A stretch of 64,000 bases of DNA from Lumbricus terrestris (taxonomy: Eukaryota > Annelida > Clitellata > Crassiclitellata > Lumbricidae), in contig OX457038.1 in assembly GCA_949752735.1 (NCBI GenBank), forward strand, positions 24,578,456-24,642,455, written 5' to 3'. Shown here one piece after another: positions 35,701 through 46,420 of the stretch; position 1 is the first letter of the stretch, and every line of letters starts with the position of its first letter. The translations under genes were made by a program, and so were the position numbers. The notes beneath the pieces are model-generated. The model made no database searches and was not told the origin of the DNA. It saw only the letters and a program-made list of their open reading frames with translations.

Positions 35701-38700
35701 TTTGTGCTTTTAGCAGTAACTAATTTCACCAAATAATATCACCATAATTATTGTTTCTTAAAAAATAAAACATACAAAGTCAATAATACATATAGCATAT
35801 ACCGGTATATAATATACACAGTACGCCTAAAATACATATGCAACAAGTTTGCTAAAGGTCATTGATGTTGAATTAAGCATCAAGTTAAACTCACTGTACA
35901 AGGCATCATTGTGATTCCATAAGGAAGTAGTGATATCATTGATTTTGAATGACTGACATTTAAAACCAGCTCTGAAAAAGAACACCTTAAGTATCAAGCA
36001 GGTGATTTATTTATTAACTATAAAACAAAAGATAGTTACACTAAATGTTATATCACTGGGAATGTGAAGTTAACAACAAATATATGAAATGAAACACTTT
36101 AGCAACCCTCCCTGAAAAATAATAAATTAATTCCAAATAAAAAAAATATATTCAACTATTTAGTATTTTGATGGGGTCTGAGTAGTTTGGGTGGGATACC
36201 AGAACAGTATTATTAAACCACTGATACTTTTCAAAATCTATCTTTTAGAAATATAAAATGTTGCGTTCTTCCTGTGACAAACTTCATAGTTTAATTGTTC
36301 CAAATATTTTACCAATTTTTACTTATTTACTACTGCTCCAATTTTAGTAAGTTTTTACTAGAAAGTATAACTGTTCCGTACGAGTAGGCAAATTGCAGCA
36401 AAATAGTGCATATGCATATATGCACAAATTGTGCATAAAGAGTGAGAGTATAACACTCAGTATATATATAGTATATATACAGAGTATATATAATATATAT
36501 GTATATAATACATAGTATATACAAAATATATAATATAAGCCAAGGATATATGCAATGAGCAATCAGCTCTATGTTAATAAATGCAAATGTGGTCATAGTC
36601 CAATACAGAAGTCATGAGTCAGCATTTTAAGAAAGCCTAACAAGTCTATTGGCCAGAAGATAGTTGAATGGTAACATGCTGGCATGAAGATCAAAACAAC
36701 CCGCTAGTCGCATAATGCTGACTCGGACTTTAACTTCCTACAAGCGACAGTAACATGAGCAGTAGGACAGATGATGTCTTGCAGGTTGCCATGTAACAGT
36801 TAAATTTGACTCCTATTAAACTTGTTATCATCTGTTACTACTACAGTATAGCAAGTAAAAGAGTACAAACATTTGTCCTCAGTCGATCACTGAGTTACAA
36901 GTGATGATGATGATAATGATGATGATGACGATGAAGCTGTTTATTGAATCAGCAAAACAGATGTTGCCGACATTTGAATCAGTATAATTAACACTTATAT
37001 ACTAGTTTTGAGGTAAAAAAAGGATAGGCATTAGACATCAAACACTAGACATGAACAAACACTAGACATGAAACAATAGCTCAAAAACCAGATTTGCCTT
37101 TTATTCAGGGTTGTCCATTGATTTCCATTGATTATGTTACATAACATGTATAATTGTATAAGTTACAATGTTACATAGGTCTACAGTAAGTTGTGATGTT
37201 GATTATTGCTGATCAGAGCAATTTATAGATTCATTCATATAGAAGGTTCAAGATTGGTGATAGAAGTGTTGTTGTGATTTTTAATTTAATTTCTTTTCTA
37301 ATCACACAAAAGAAAATAAGAATGGCATTTTCTGTCATACAGTCTCATTGTAGACTGGGCCCATCAAGAATTCTCAATCCAAGGAGGGCACAACTTCAAA
37401 AGATCAATAACAGTAAATTTAACTGTAGAAACTAATAATATTATTTAAAAGACAACTTACTTATGGCTTCTACTCTGTGAGAGTTCACAAGGAAGTCTTC
37501 TCCTAATGGCAAAAACATAAAACCACTTGTAGAATATCTTTCATTGATCAATTATTGATTATGAGTTTGAGGGTAATAGGTTTAGTTTTGCAAATCAGAG
37601 CAACAACCATTAAACACTTCCATGTTCTAGTTTACATTCAGGCAATAAACTAATTACTACTGGTTGCAGTGGCGTAGACAAGGGGAGTTTAGGGGGTTAA
37701 AAAAACATTGGCTTAGGAAAAAGTTTTTTAAAAGGTTATTTATCCACTTAAATAAGAAAAAACAAAAACAAATTGTTTTCTTATTTTATTCCCTTTTTAT
37801 TTACTGTAATACTGTTGGGTTGGTGTCATGAAGGGCATGCGGCAAGGCCAAACTCCCCCCCCCATCATAAATTCCTGGCTACACCACTGTCTGATTGTAA
37901 CTCATTCATAACATGAGAACTGATGTTGACACGGTCAGGCACCTTCTAAAACTGCATCAATGCACACTCACATGACGGAAGAGAGGGATGAGAGATACAT
38001 CTCTTGGAGAGACACTTAATCTTGTTAGTACCGGTTTTTTAAATTTTATTATATATTAGTTTAATCTAATTTAATCTAATATAACATTTGTAAAGCGCTT
38101 CTCACAGCAGAGCTATTCAGAAACGCTCTAAGCGTGACAGGTCCACGAAAAGAGAAAGGTCTTCAAGCAGCGAAAAGATGCAGGTGAATTTCCTACATTG
38201 ATTTCACAATCTCCTTTCTGCTTTTATCTATGTAGGCAATCTGTAACTGGCATTCACTGATTGGAATTTCTGGATAATCTTAGGATATTAACAGTAATCA
38301 TAATCATAGTCTACTAGATCTACTTCTTTGTCTATAAATACTAAAACAAGTACAAGTTGATTACCATGAACTAGGTACTCTCCAACCTGATTCCACTTAC
38401 CAGACATTCTTGCCATAATAGTGTACTGCAAACAAGCCTGAAAATCTGCTAACGATACTCGAATTGGTTTATCAAACTGAAACAAAAATCACAACACACA
38501 AACCGTTACATTTCATAAGGTACACATGCAGGCACCATTCATAGGAGATAATAAGAGAAGCATTCATATATAAACTGTCTGAAACTCAGAAAAATGAGAA
38601 GAGGTCATAACAGTAATTATATTATGAATCTCTCAAAGAGAATGCATCGTAAACTGGTAATTAATTTTGAAGTCTAAAGCATTGCAACTAAACTAAACAA

Positions 38701-41700
38701 AACTAAAATTAACTTTGTTTATTCAAATATAAAGTGTTGATGACTTTGCAAAATTGTAAAAATACTCTACACTTAAAACTTCAGGCAATTTAAGATTGCT
38801 TCTGCAGCACACAAGTAAGTGTAAATCACCCAAGATTTCTCAGTGCCACATAAAAGCCACGTCAGAGAGACCAGCTGATTCACCGAGTGTTGGTAAATGA
38901 ATGGGGCCAAATGAAGACCACCGCAGGTTGTTTTCTATGCTCCAGTGTCTGCATCTGCAGAGGTCAAGCTGAAAAGAAAGCATGGTGTCATGGTGGAAAT
39001 CGCTGGTATATTGTACTTGTGTGGTGGTGCAGGAATGGAATAAGGATAGAAGAGCTTGAAGAGTCTGGTTTTTCAGTCATGAGCAGAAAGCTGCAGAAGA
39101 GAGTGCAAGCGGAGGAGAGTGTAAGTGGATGAGAAATTAAGGAGGATAAGCAAAGTAGCAGAGATGTTCTTGGATTTCATTCCTGTCACCCTCTGTGACA
39201 TCAGTTTTCCCCATTGGCAACACCCTCTGCATGGAGCAGACCATGGTTAACACAATACTAGTCATCAAATCATTCCACTTGATCAAAATACCAAATAGAA
39301 TATATAGCCACATTGCTCACCTACAACACAATTCCAATTCTTCCAGCCCTCCAGTTTCCTCCCTTCAAAACTTTTATGCGGCAACTCCATAAGTCATTCA
39401 CAGACAAATCACTTCGCTCAACCTGGTCCTCTTTTTCTCTAACACTGCTCCACTCTTCCGTCACTTCATCGCAAAAATTTCCAACTCACTTCATTGTCGT
39501 AGCTGGAACAAACTCCTGCCAGTATTACGACATATTTCTTACTAATCCGACGAACTCATTAGAATCTCACCTTTTGTTGTCTGCTATCTCCTCCCTTCTG
39601 AAATTCTGCAACCACTATTTAACCGGTACAACACAAGTTTCTTTGGCATGAACTCCTAAAAGATCTCTGCCAGTTCACTGATCCTTCTGGCTCATCTGTC
39701 ACTGTCACCCCTCCTCCACTTGACCTATCTCCTGCAGCTTTCCACTTGCAGCTTTCCACTTGCAGATTTCCACTTGCAGATTTCCACTTGCAGATGAAGT
39801 TCAAATCCTTAAACTACCCGAATCAACTCCTGTACCACCCAGCACCTACCACCATCAACGATTTCCATCATAATGTCTCTTTGGAACAAACTTCTGCCCC
39901 AACACCAAAATGGAAAAGACTAGAGCAGACTTGATCTGTGGCTATTTAATATTTGCGTTTCCTGCATGATGTGGTGCTGGGAAATTGTTAAATTAACATT
40001 ACATTACATGAGTTGTGTGACCTGGTGGCTGATCGGTAACGCACTCGCTCACGGAGCGGGCGGTTCGAATCAGGGTAAACCTTGGGCAAGTTGTTCACAC
40101 ACACGTGCCTCTGTCACCAAGCAGTACAATTTTGTACCGGCATAAGCTGGGAAGTAAACGGCAAGTCCTGTGATACACCGGCCCCGTGTCCAGGACCTTG
40201 GGATTCGTCCATTACCGGCTCAAGGGCCAAGAAAAGGAGATGAGCGCCTCACCAACGGGCCTTCGGGGTTACATGAGACAAAAGAGAAACAATTTCTGAC
40301 AGAAGAAACATGAACCAGTTTAAGTATCAGTATGCTAATTCATTCACAAAAATGCTGTAACTGACCAGCAGCATTCTTTTCTTTAATCTCAGTTGTATCC
40401 TGCCAGTTTTATACAGTGACTGCTGTAAAAGATAAGGCAACATTGACTGAAACAAGAGATCTAATTATGCTATTATTCTAATATTTAAGAATCTCTTATT
40501 GGGACTGGAATATAGCCAGATATATAAAGGAATCATTGTGACCAACAGAAGCATAATCAGTAATACGATGCCTTCCCATTCCAAAATGGGACAGACCCTT
40601 GCTTAGAGCGTATTAAGCCTCAGCTTTCTGAACCATGAAAATCTGGAATTCGAATGACAGAAAGGTATGGTAAATTTGAATTCATGCCATCCATCATGAC
40701 GCCTGATTCTAGAGATAACCAAGTCTTCCTCCATCTACAAGAAACTGCCGTATGATGAGGAAAAGGTGCAACCTCAGCAGTGGACCACATAGTCTAGTTC
40801 AGCGTTTCCCAAAGTGGGTTCCGCGGAACCCAAGGGTTCCGCGGGGCGAGCGCAGGGGTTCCGCGAAAAGTTTAAAATAATCGGAATTTTTTTTGAAAAT
40901 GCACTGAAGGTTTGAAACTGCAGTCAGTCGACTTTTTGTGTTTTGTCCTCACCCATTGAGTGGCTATCCGAGCTTTCATTGAAATCCAGTTACAATTTGT
41001 AGACATCGATCACTACCGAGACGTAGCCTACGCAGGTCAGAGCTGTAAATCTGAACAGGAACTCAACCATTTTTGTTATCGTTATCCCTACCGTTATCGT
41101 ACTGCGCAGTTGTGACAAATATTAATTTGATTAGTTTGTTTGCCCCGAGGTATTTAGGATCCCTCAGGGGCTTCATTACTAACTATAATTGGTTGACCCA
41201 TTATAGTTAGTGTAGAAATTTATCAAAATGCAGTGGCTGTATCGTAAGCTTGGGTTTTAGGATGCTCTTCTTGATTTAAGTAATAGGTCTACAGCTGACA
41301 ATAATTAAGAATCCAGCTTTCAAGTGTCAAGCCAATAGTAGAAAAATGCATAAGAAGAAGAAAAATGGCTGTTCGTATTCTATAGACTTTCATGTGCGCT
41401 ACTCTCAGTAGGCCTGTTGTGATACACGAGTCGTGATTTTCAAAACAGTTCAACTTGATTTTCAGATAAGAGAAGTAAACTTTCTACAATAGTGTTTTGG
41501 TAGGCTTATGTAGTCCATATTGGTATGTTTCCTAAATTCCTAGGCCCTATGCATGCTTCAGTTCGTTTAGCTGAGATTGGGGTTCCGCAAGAAAATATTA
41601 GGACACGAAGGGTTCCGTGGCCCAAAAAGTTTGGGAAACACTGGTCTAGTTGTTTCTCATCCTTGAAGAACTTCTGTTGTTATTCTTCATTCCATTCATT

Positions 41701-43769
41701 CACTCATTCAGAGAATTTATATAGTGCCACTTCAAGATTTCTACTCAGAGGTGCTCTCTGCGCTAACCTATATTTTGCTGTTAAATGTAATTACAATGAA
41801 TAATTACATCAGCTAGCAAAATAAGAAAGGATGCTATGCAACACATGTAGACCAGCAGCATTGAACTGCTATTGAACTGCTATTGAAAGGCCATTACTTG
41901 ATGTACTCCATTTAGACATGCAGTCTTATTGAAACATATGGTGATGCAGATCAAAAAATTTAAAGTTTTGCTTTCACAACTTTAACAGCATCTCTCACCT
42001 ACTCCCTACATATCCATTTTCTATCTGAATATTTGGATTGGTTGTTCTAATCCAGTATTTTCTCCTCAATTGACAACTATGGTGGTGGTGCTTCAGTTAA
42101 TACTTTCGCCTCTGAAGACATAGCCTCAGTACTCAGTAGGCAGTTGCTGGCATGATAGTCATACCAACTGGATACGATTTAATTGTGTTTAAATTCACTT
42201 GCATTTAATTTTGTTTATATTCAATGGCATTTACCTGCATGATAACTAAAAATGCTTTCTCTCTCTCGAAAACAGGACTTGCTACAATATCCTTCTCTGT
42301 AAAGATAAGTTCTCTGAAAAACACATGAAAAAGAGAAGATATTAAGTTATAAAAAGGATGTCCAATATTTCATTAAACATGTACATGCAAGCTAATGTAA
42401 TTGATAAGTTGTTTCCAGCCAGCTATATTACTTTTTTGGAGGCCAGATGGATGCTATAGAAAAAGACAATTCATGAGACGGCAAATGAGACTCAAATGGC
42501 AGCAGCTGAGACTTGTGCAATGTGCATGGAGTAAGCAAAGAGATTCTTTCAATAATGAGTTAAGTAAGGTCGTGAAATATGCACTGAGAAACAGCACACT
42601 GCTTCTGTTGGATGACTTACTTCACTGCCCGAGCCGCAGATCCAAACGCTGTGACAGAGATATATATATTTATATATTTTAGGTGAGACCAATGAAGCAG
42701 GTGAAAAGTTAGAAGATTCTTGAGTTCAACCATGCTAAATAATTACATGAGGTTCAAACATCACCCAAACAAGCGTAGGCCTACATGTTGACTTCTGCTG
42801 ATGGAAACAAAGAATTAGATTGACTCCAATAAATACAAGCGACAGTGGGAAACCAAATGCTTTGAACTGTTGGGCATATCCTATGGCAGACTGCTGATTA
42901 CTAACACGTTTGCAACTTTGAGGACCATATAAACACAGAGGAAGAGCTCTTGCAGAACACAAAAATTCTCCTGGAAATGCTAAGGACACTGTAAAACATG
43001 CAAGAAAATCGGCAGAAAGACTGGATGCTGACGAAACTCGTTGATTAAGTGATTCAAAGAGAGAGTGGAACTGAAAGACCAATAAGGATACCAAAAATTG
43101 AAAGCTTATAAGTGCAAAGCAGGCTTCGAGCTAATAAGCAGAAACAAATAGATAAAATGTGTGCAGGTTTGGAAAATGCAACTAAAGATGGTAGCATTAG
43201 AAAACTCATCCAACTACAAGAAAGTTTAAGTCATCAATAGGAGAGAGTATCACAGAAGCCATCAAAATTGCAGAAAGTATGCTCAATAGTACTGTACGTA
43301 GGAGTGATAGCAGAGTAGTGAGATTATGAACTAGAACCAATATGAATAAATGCCTATGGTAGGCATATCTGGTAAAAATAATGTTTTTGCTAAAACAGCA
43401 CTATGACCCCAATCCAACAATACAACGAAGTTTTATTAAATTCTGATCACAGACAGGTCAGTTACATTTGTAATTAACATACAGGTAGGTACTTTTTTGA
43501 CAGATATTCGAAGAGGTGTCATATAAAGCACAACTTATGAGCGTGGAAGACAAATAAGCAAATAACAGAGCATGAAGCCAGTCAGCAACTTTCAAAGGCA
43601 AATGAGAAATTTCTTTGAAAAAAAATCTTGCAGAATATTACCTGCATTGAATAATATGCCACTGTGGAAAAGGAGAATCGCCACTGGGCAACTGCACCCT
43701 GAGACAACACATCTCCTCAACAGCAGGGCATCTGATCATGTACATGTTCTGTTTGCTGCTTGTGTTCAT
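29031..43769 (-). CDS. Unrecognised multi-exon gene, predicted 494 aa, basic disordered C-terminus with KEN box
   Basis: I do not recognise this family. Ten minus-strand exons (43642-43769, 42235-42313, 38401-38476, 37461-37502, 35895-35971, 35398-35510, 32227-32359, 30445-30957, 29463-29772, 29031-29044) connect with matching phases and GT-AG junctions. The first ~175 residues look folded (ELIFTEKDIVASPVFEREKA, FDKPIRVSLADFQACLQYTI, SLLPYGITMMPCTLLDFGIS, AKVVNNFLESKN), with a CELC pair in KRFICELCSKLPAVC near residue 180. The remaining ~280 residues are Ser/Lys/Gln-rich and basic, with KRKFQDEKENSVLN (a KEN degron-like motif) and KKSKTRLQLDSSVAKKSK. Composition suggests a nuclear protein with cell-cycle-regulated stability; that is inference. 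Start: ATG at 43769, because a plausible acceptor lies just upstream; an in-frame ATG exists at 43847. The last exon is weak. Confidence 0.7.
29170..29445 (-). mobile_element. LINE ORF2 relic in the intron after exon 9
   Basis: Minus strand reads LDYYNPLLIDLPKVRLPTST, LLSTLNAAARLIAQLPRYSH and MITSLLACLITFTG, the same ORF2 C-terminal block as at 22.9-24.1 kb. It is in frame with the upstream host exon. Confidence 0.83.
29463..29772 (-). CDS. Unrecognised gene, exon 9
   Basis: Acceptor CCTTACAG, donor GTAAGA. Encodes FCKRSGDMKSNIHQILSIAE and KSKTRLQLDSSVAKKSKNDS. The frame stays open through the donor into a LINE relic, so a retained-intron form would gain a LINE-derived C-terminus ending at 29119. 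Confidence 0.8.
30165..30312. repeat. Degenerate minisatellite of GGATTAA-TGTC units
   Basis: About eight or nine imperfect units of 13-18 bases around GGGATTAAGTGTC (variants ATGTCGCC, CTGTTGTG, GTGTCCGAC), including a local duplication GGATTAAATGGATTAAATG. Confidence 0.85.
30445..30957 (-). CDS. Unrecognised gene, exon 8 (large, disordered, KEN box)
   Basis: Acceptor TTGTTTAG, donor GTGCTA, phase 0 on both sides, 171 codons with no stop. Reads LQNIGDVNLTKCEERVLCKQ, later KPSGISGGIKRKFQDEKENS. Low-complexity Ser/Lys/Gln composition. Confidence 0.82.
31000..32200. other. Intron of the unrecognised gene, nothing recognised
   Basis: Open frames at 31288-31617 and opposite show no homology I know and no splice-consistent exon, so they are treated as chance. 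Confidence 0.5.
32227..32359 (-). CDS. Unrecognised gene, exon 7
   Basis: Acceptor CATCTTTAG, donor GTAAAT. Encodes SQNKDAEKRFICELCSKLPA and TPLTVEQPARSTASNLTSVA. The CELC pair is the only candidate metal-binding motif. Confidence 0.75.
32646..32719. repeat. (TCA)n microsatellite
   Basis: About 74 bases of perfect TCA/ATC trinucleotide repeat, giving a spurious poly-Ile frame. Sequence just right (CATGGGTTAACAACCTGTAGG) resembles a retroelement end, so the repeat may be a retroposon tail. Confidence 0.97.
33030..33243 (-). mobile_element. Composite SINE: tRNA-like head plus LINE-derived 3' tail
   Basis: On minus, GTGCGGTGGTATAGTGGG (A-box-like), GCAGACTTGAATCC (decayed B box) and a short body (CTTCACTCGCAATCGCTCAG) lead to GGGAGCCCCTCTGAGTAGAG and GGGGCGCTACAA, the 3' tail of the local L2/CR1-like LINE. 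SINEs carrying a partner LINE tail are a known class. Confidence 0.72.
33250..34710. other. Intronic spacer, nothing recognised
   Basis: AT-rich sequence in the intron between exons 6 and 7 of the unrecognised gene, without supported features. Confidence 0.5.
34717..35070 (-). mobile_element. LINE 3' end, 5' truncated
   Basis: Minus strand carries a relic ORF2 end (FYHNFKTFYLTEVVSRALLS), then CTGAGTAGTAACCTCTTGAA, GGGGTGCTGTATAAATTCTC and GAATGAATGAAC: the tail family seen at 9.5 and 22.9 kb. Confidence 0.8.
35130..35307. mobile_element. hAT MITE, 178 bp, copy 1, with 8-bp TSD
   Basis: Perfect duplication GATGGTGC (35122-35129 and 35308-35315). Ends CAGGGCTTAAAGTGTGG and CAGTGTTTGAAGTGTGG are inverted. 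Contains three subterminal GCGTCCA-GCACTT motifs. Same length as, and nearly identical to, the copy at 49908. Confidence 0.96.
35398..35510 (-). CDS. Unrecognised gene, exon 6
   Basis: Acceptor TTACTGCAG, donor GTGAGT. Encodes LLDFGISAKVVNNFLESKNA and EEHSITSKWCQVLP. The frame is also open about 27 bases upstream of the chosen acceptor, so the start could differ. Confidence 0.7.
35895..35971 (-). CDS. Unrecognised gene, exon 5
   Basis: Acceptor CTTTTTCAG, donor GTGAGT. Encodes LVLNVSHSKSMISLLPYGIT and MMPCT. Confidence 0.72.
36458..36540. repeat. TA-rich low-complexity tract
   Basis: Interrupted TATA/GTATATA repeats producing Ile/Tyr-rich spurious frames. Confidence 0.9.
36902..36935. repeat. 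(GAT)n-like microsatellite
   Basis: Imperfect GATGATGAT run with AAT and GAC interruptions. Confidence 0.9.
37461..37502 (-). CDS. Unrecognised gene, exon 4 (42 bp micro-exon)
   Basis: Acceptor GCCATTAG, donor GTAAGT. In the phase set by its neighbours it reads EDFLVNSHRVEAI. A second open frame exists, but it would force a stop in exon 6. Confidence 0.7.
37667..37889. mobile_element. hAT-like MITE, 223 bp, decayed TSD
   Basis: Ends CAGTGGCGTAGACA and CAGTGGTGTAGCCA are inverted. Flanks ACTGGTTG and TCTGATTG match at six of eight positions. G-rich left and C-rich right subterminal tracts. Older than the perfect-TSD copies. Confidence 0.78.
38085..38160 (-). mobile_element. Diverged LINE 3' tail
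   Basis: TTGTAAAGCGCTTCTCACAG, then GCTATTCAGAAACGCTCTAA resembles the AGCGCC...ACTCAGAGGCGCTC tail, with many changes. Confidence 0.5.
38401..38476 (-). CDS. Unrecognised gene, exon 3
   Basis: Acceptor TTTGTTTCAG, donor GTAAGT. Encodes FDKPIRVSLADFQACLQYTI and MARMS. Confidence 0.78.
38500..39190. other. Intronic spacer with a chance ORF
   Basis: A plus frame at 38887-39132 begins MLVNEWGQMKTTAGCF. It has no recognised domain and lies antisense in an intron, so it is not called. Confidence 0.45.
39220..39945 (+). mobile_element. Heavily decayed LINE ORF2 C-terminus with internal 14-bp tandem repeat
   Basis: Frames aligned to the 12.1-12.6 kb relic: SFHLIKIPNRIYSHIAHLQH echoes SLHWLKIPERIEYKVLSLTY, and TCATTGTCGTAGCTGGAACA echoes the GCCGTTCCACCTCTCTGGAACA region. 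A GCAG-TTTCCACTT unit repeats four times at 39734-39795. Confidence 0.72.
40018..40300 (+). mobile_element. tRNA-derived SINE
   Basis: A box TGGCTGATCGGTAACGC and B box GGTTCGAATCAGGG at tRNA spacing, then a body with TACCGGCATAAGCTGGGAAG and a tail GAGCGCCTCACCAACGGGCC. The body after the tRNA-like head rules out a plain tRNA gene. Confidence 0.83.
40800..41643. mobile_element. hAT-type non-autonomous element, 844 bp, with 8-bp TSD
   Basis: Perfect duplication GTCTAGTT (40792-40799 and 41644-41651). Inverted ends CAGCGTTTCCCAAA and CAGTGTTTCCCAAA. Repeated GGGTTCCGCGG motifs occur near both ends. CAGNGTTTCCCAAA ends are known from several hAT families. No transposase seen. Confidence 0.95.
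41690..41772 (-). mobile_element. LINE 3' tail, very short
   Basis: Minus strand: AGAGCACCTCTGAGTAGAAA, CTTGAAGTGGCACTATATAA, then GAATGAGTGAATGAATGG. Minimal 5'-truncated insertion. Confidence 0.72.
42235..42313 (-). CDS. Unrecognised gene, exon 2
   Basis: Acceptor GTTTTTCAG, donor GTAAAT. Encodes ELIFTEKDIVASPVFEREKA and FLVIMQ; phases join both neighbours. Confidence 0.75.
43642..43769 (-). CDS. Unrecognised gene, first coding exon
   Basis: From ATG, reads MNTSSKQNMYMIRCPAVEEM and CCLRVQLPSGDSPFPQWHII; donor GTAATA, phase 2. A CCCAAGGCAG acceptor about 20 bases upstream would make a 5'UTR-plus-start exon. The frame is open further up to 43847. Confidence 0.65.
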
Positions 43770-45548
43770 TCTGTCTCTATTTAAAAGACACCTGCCTTGG
43801 GAAAAGTCAGGTCTGCTACACCTTAAAATTACAAGAATAACTGCCATTAACTTCTGGAAGCAAATAGTCTAATAAATTCACGATTATCAAAATAAATCTC
43901 ATATAAAATGGATTCATAAGCTATTTAAAGTACACAACTATCATTTGCAATACAAGTTTCTGCATAGTGTACCCAGTCATGCTACATGCATCATTATACA
44001 TTGTGTATAATTATGTGGTAGGTATTATGCAGAAATTGCTCAATTCTTTAATACAATTCTTGTGCTTCTGCTGCAACTGCAAAAGATGTTTACGGGTTTT
44101 TGAAAAGGATTTCATGTTTTCTGGTAGTATTTTTCACAGGCTGCAAAAGACTGCAGTTAAACCAGTTGCAAGGTCGCAAGTGCTAATGCAGGACTGCACC
44201 TCATTTGTATAAGGATGCAAAAAGCCTCCTAGCAGGACAGTTTAGCCCCAGCCTATATATATATGTACACTCTCTGAAACTGGAAATTTGGAATTTTGTT
44301 TCGGGAACTATAAGCATGGCGTCCTCTGTCAACTCTGAAAGAGAATCCATTGTTTGATCTCTGCGACAGCAGTGGTGATTTTCCTATCTCAGTATTCTTT
44401 ACTCATGATGAACTTATTGTTATTACCTAGGATTGCCAACTTTAGAATTTTCCAATTCAGGATGCCATGTCAGATGCTCTAGATATGCCATTATCTACCA
44501 ATTTAACTTGTCCACGTCACAGTGTGTAACAAATGTCGCATCAGCCTAAATGTTAATGTAGAATCTACAGTCTACAGAAAATAGTTGTTAAGAATTTGTG
44601 AAATCATCAGAAGACAAGTGACCTATAAATATATATTAGAATCAACTTCAAGAAGAGAGCGTTTATTAAATATCAGTAACCTACCAGGTTCATGGGCCAG
44701 CACAAGTGAAGTTGATAATTATGTACTATTATACATGCATGTAGATGGCAGATGTCATAATATGTAATACTAATATGTTTAATTGTTTATTTATTGAGTC
44801 AGCGACGTGAGAGCAGAATTTAACTTCAATTTGTACTTCAGTTTGGGTTGACCTGTCTATTCTGCCTCTATCTGTGATAGGCTGACAGCCAAACTGTTTA
44901 CAGTCAGTAACATCTACCTCAGTTTGTACTTTAAATATATTACTCAATATCTATTTTGAGCGGTCCCGTATACTATAGTTTTGCCATTCTGCTGAGCCGA
45001 GTCGATGCCCTTCAGTTCCAGCTCACTGCGTTTAAAGTCGTAAACGTTCATCTCAAAGAATCACATTTAAAAAAATAAGTCTCACCTTTAGCGAGAGGCA
45101 TAGGCTATACTAGTGCTATAGCCTATACTAGGCTATACTAGTGCTTTACGGTGATTTTGCGTTAAATAATACTTTGTTTCGGAGACACCATACAAAGTCT
45201 TTTACTTTTTGGGCGCTCTAGAAATTGCGAGTTTACGATTACGATTGATATGACGTGAAGAAGATAAAACAAACTAAGTCAATTTACTTATAAATACGCC
45301 TTCCACGATCATAAGTGACTACCGTAGATTTTAGCCAAGAGATTCATTAGTTGACTTTACTAGCAGACGGCGAAAATTTCTTGACAGATTTCAGAACTGT
45401 TATGTTGCTATCAACCATCGACGTATAACACAGCAGTGCTTCGACGCATCGCTAAATGAGTGCGTTTTATTTAGGCCTAGCTAATCGTCAACCGGATGCG
45501 CTATTAATTATGCCATAATGAATTAATTAATTAAGGCTACAATATTAT
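43770..45548. promoter_or_regulatory. Upstream region of the unrecognised gene, possible 5'UTR exon
   Basis: On minus, a donor-like CGCTAAAG|GTGAGA lies at 45086, after sequence richer in CpG, and could end a non-coding first exon spliced to about 43790. GGCTATACTAGTGCT is directly repeated near 45109 and 45134. No TATA box identified. Tentative. Confidence 0.25.
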
Positions 45549-46420
45549 GTACTAGCTGGGGTACCTGGCGTTGCATGTGAAATTTCGGTTTTTGGCCAAT
45601 GGCCACACCCACCTCCCAGGGTCATGTACCAGCCCTGCCTCCTTCCGCATCCACTACGGCCCCCCACCACTTGGTACCTGGCATTGCCCGATAAATTTCG
45701 GGCTTTCAACCCCACCCTCAGAAAAAATATTTTCAATACTTTTTATATTAATTTCTTGATCTCTTTATGTACCCATGTGCTGTGTGTCACTTGGTTTTGT
45801 CATTAAACGAATATATCTACCCTGCCCAACCTCGCGCAACCGACCCCATCCCTCATAGGTACCTGGCATTTCCCGGTAAATATCGGTTTAGCGGCCCCTC
45901 TGCCCTACCCACCCTGCCCCACACAGCCCACCCCTTGGGGAATTTTTTTTATTAACCCCACACCCGGTCCCCACCACGTCCCTGAGGGGCGGAGTAAGGA
46001 CGGGGCGGGAACTGAGTGAGGTTGAGTGGTCCTGGGACTTCTGACAGTCATCTGTGGTCTGAGGTGAATAGGTGCCAACGCCGTAATTGGCGTTGCTCGG
46101 CCAATTTGGGTTCACCCGCAAATTATAGTTCACTGCGCCCCACCCAGCACCAACCCCACCATGGGGTCAGGGATGGGCGCTGGGTGGGTGCGGTGTGGTC
46201 CTGGTAGCACTCTCTCTGGCTGCCAAGTTTCAGGTGAATACCTGCAAAACTGTGGCAAAGGTGTGGAAACAGCCTAGTGAAATTCGGGTTTCTCCCCCTC
46301 ATGGTGAGGGGGATTCGCCAACCCATCCACTGGACAGTCCTGGTTACCCTCTGTCTAGGCGCAAAATTTCATCTGCAAAACTGTGGGTGTGCATTAATTC
46401 TGGACACACATACATATCTA
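45549..46420 (+). repeat. C-rich dispersed repeat array with TACCTGGC / AAATTTCGGTTT motifs
   Basis: Begins ACTAGCTGGGGTACCTGGCG. Related starts recur at 45668 (GGTACCTGGCATTGCCCG) and 45860 (GGTACCTGGCATTTCCCGG), each followed by AAATTTCGG or AAATATCGG and CCCCACCC-rich sequence. Proline-rich frames here are by-products. Confidence 0.75.

Noticed and set aside
40020..40080. A tRNA gene on plus
   Set aside because: tRNA-like head only; followed by about 200 bases of SINE body.
42735..43094. 119-aa minus ORF with hydrophobic segments
   Set aside because: Lies in the intron between the first two exons of the unrecognised gene, with no splice-compatible borders or recognisable motif.
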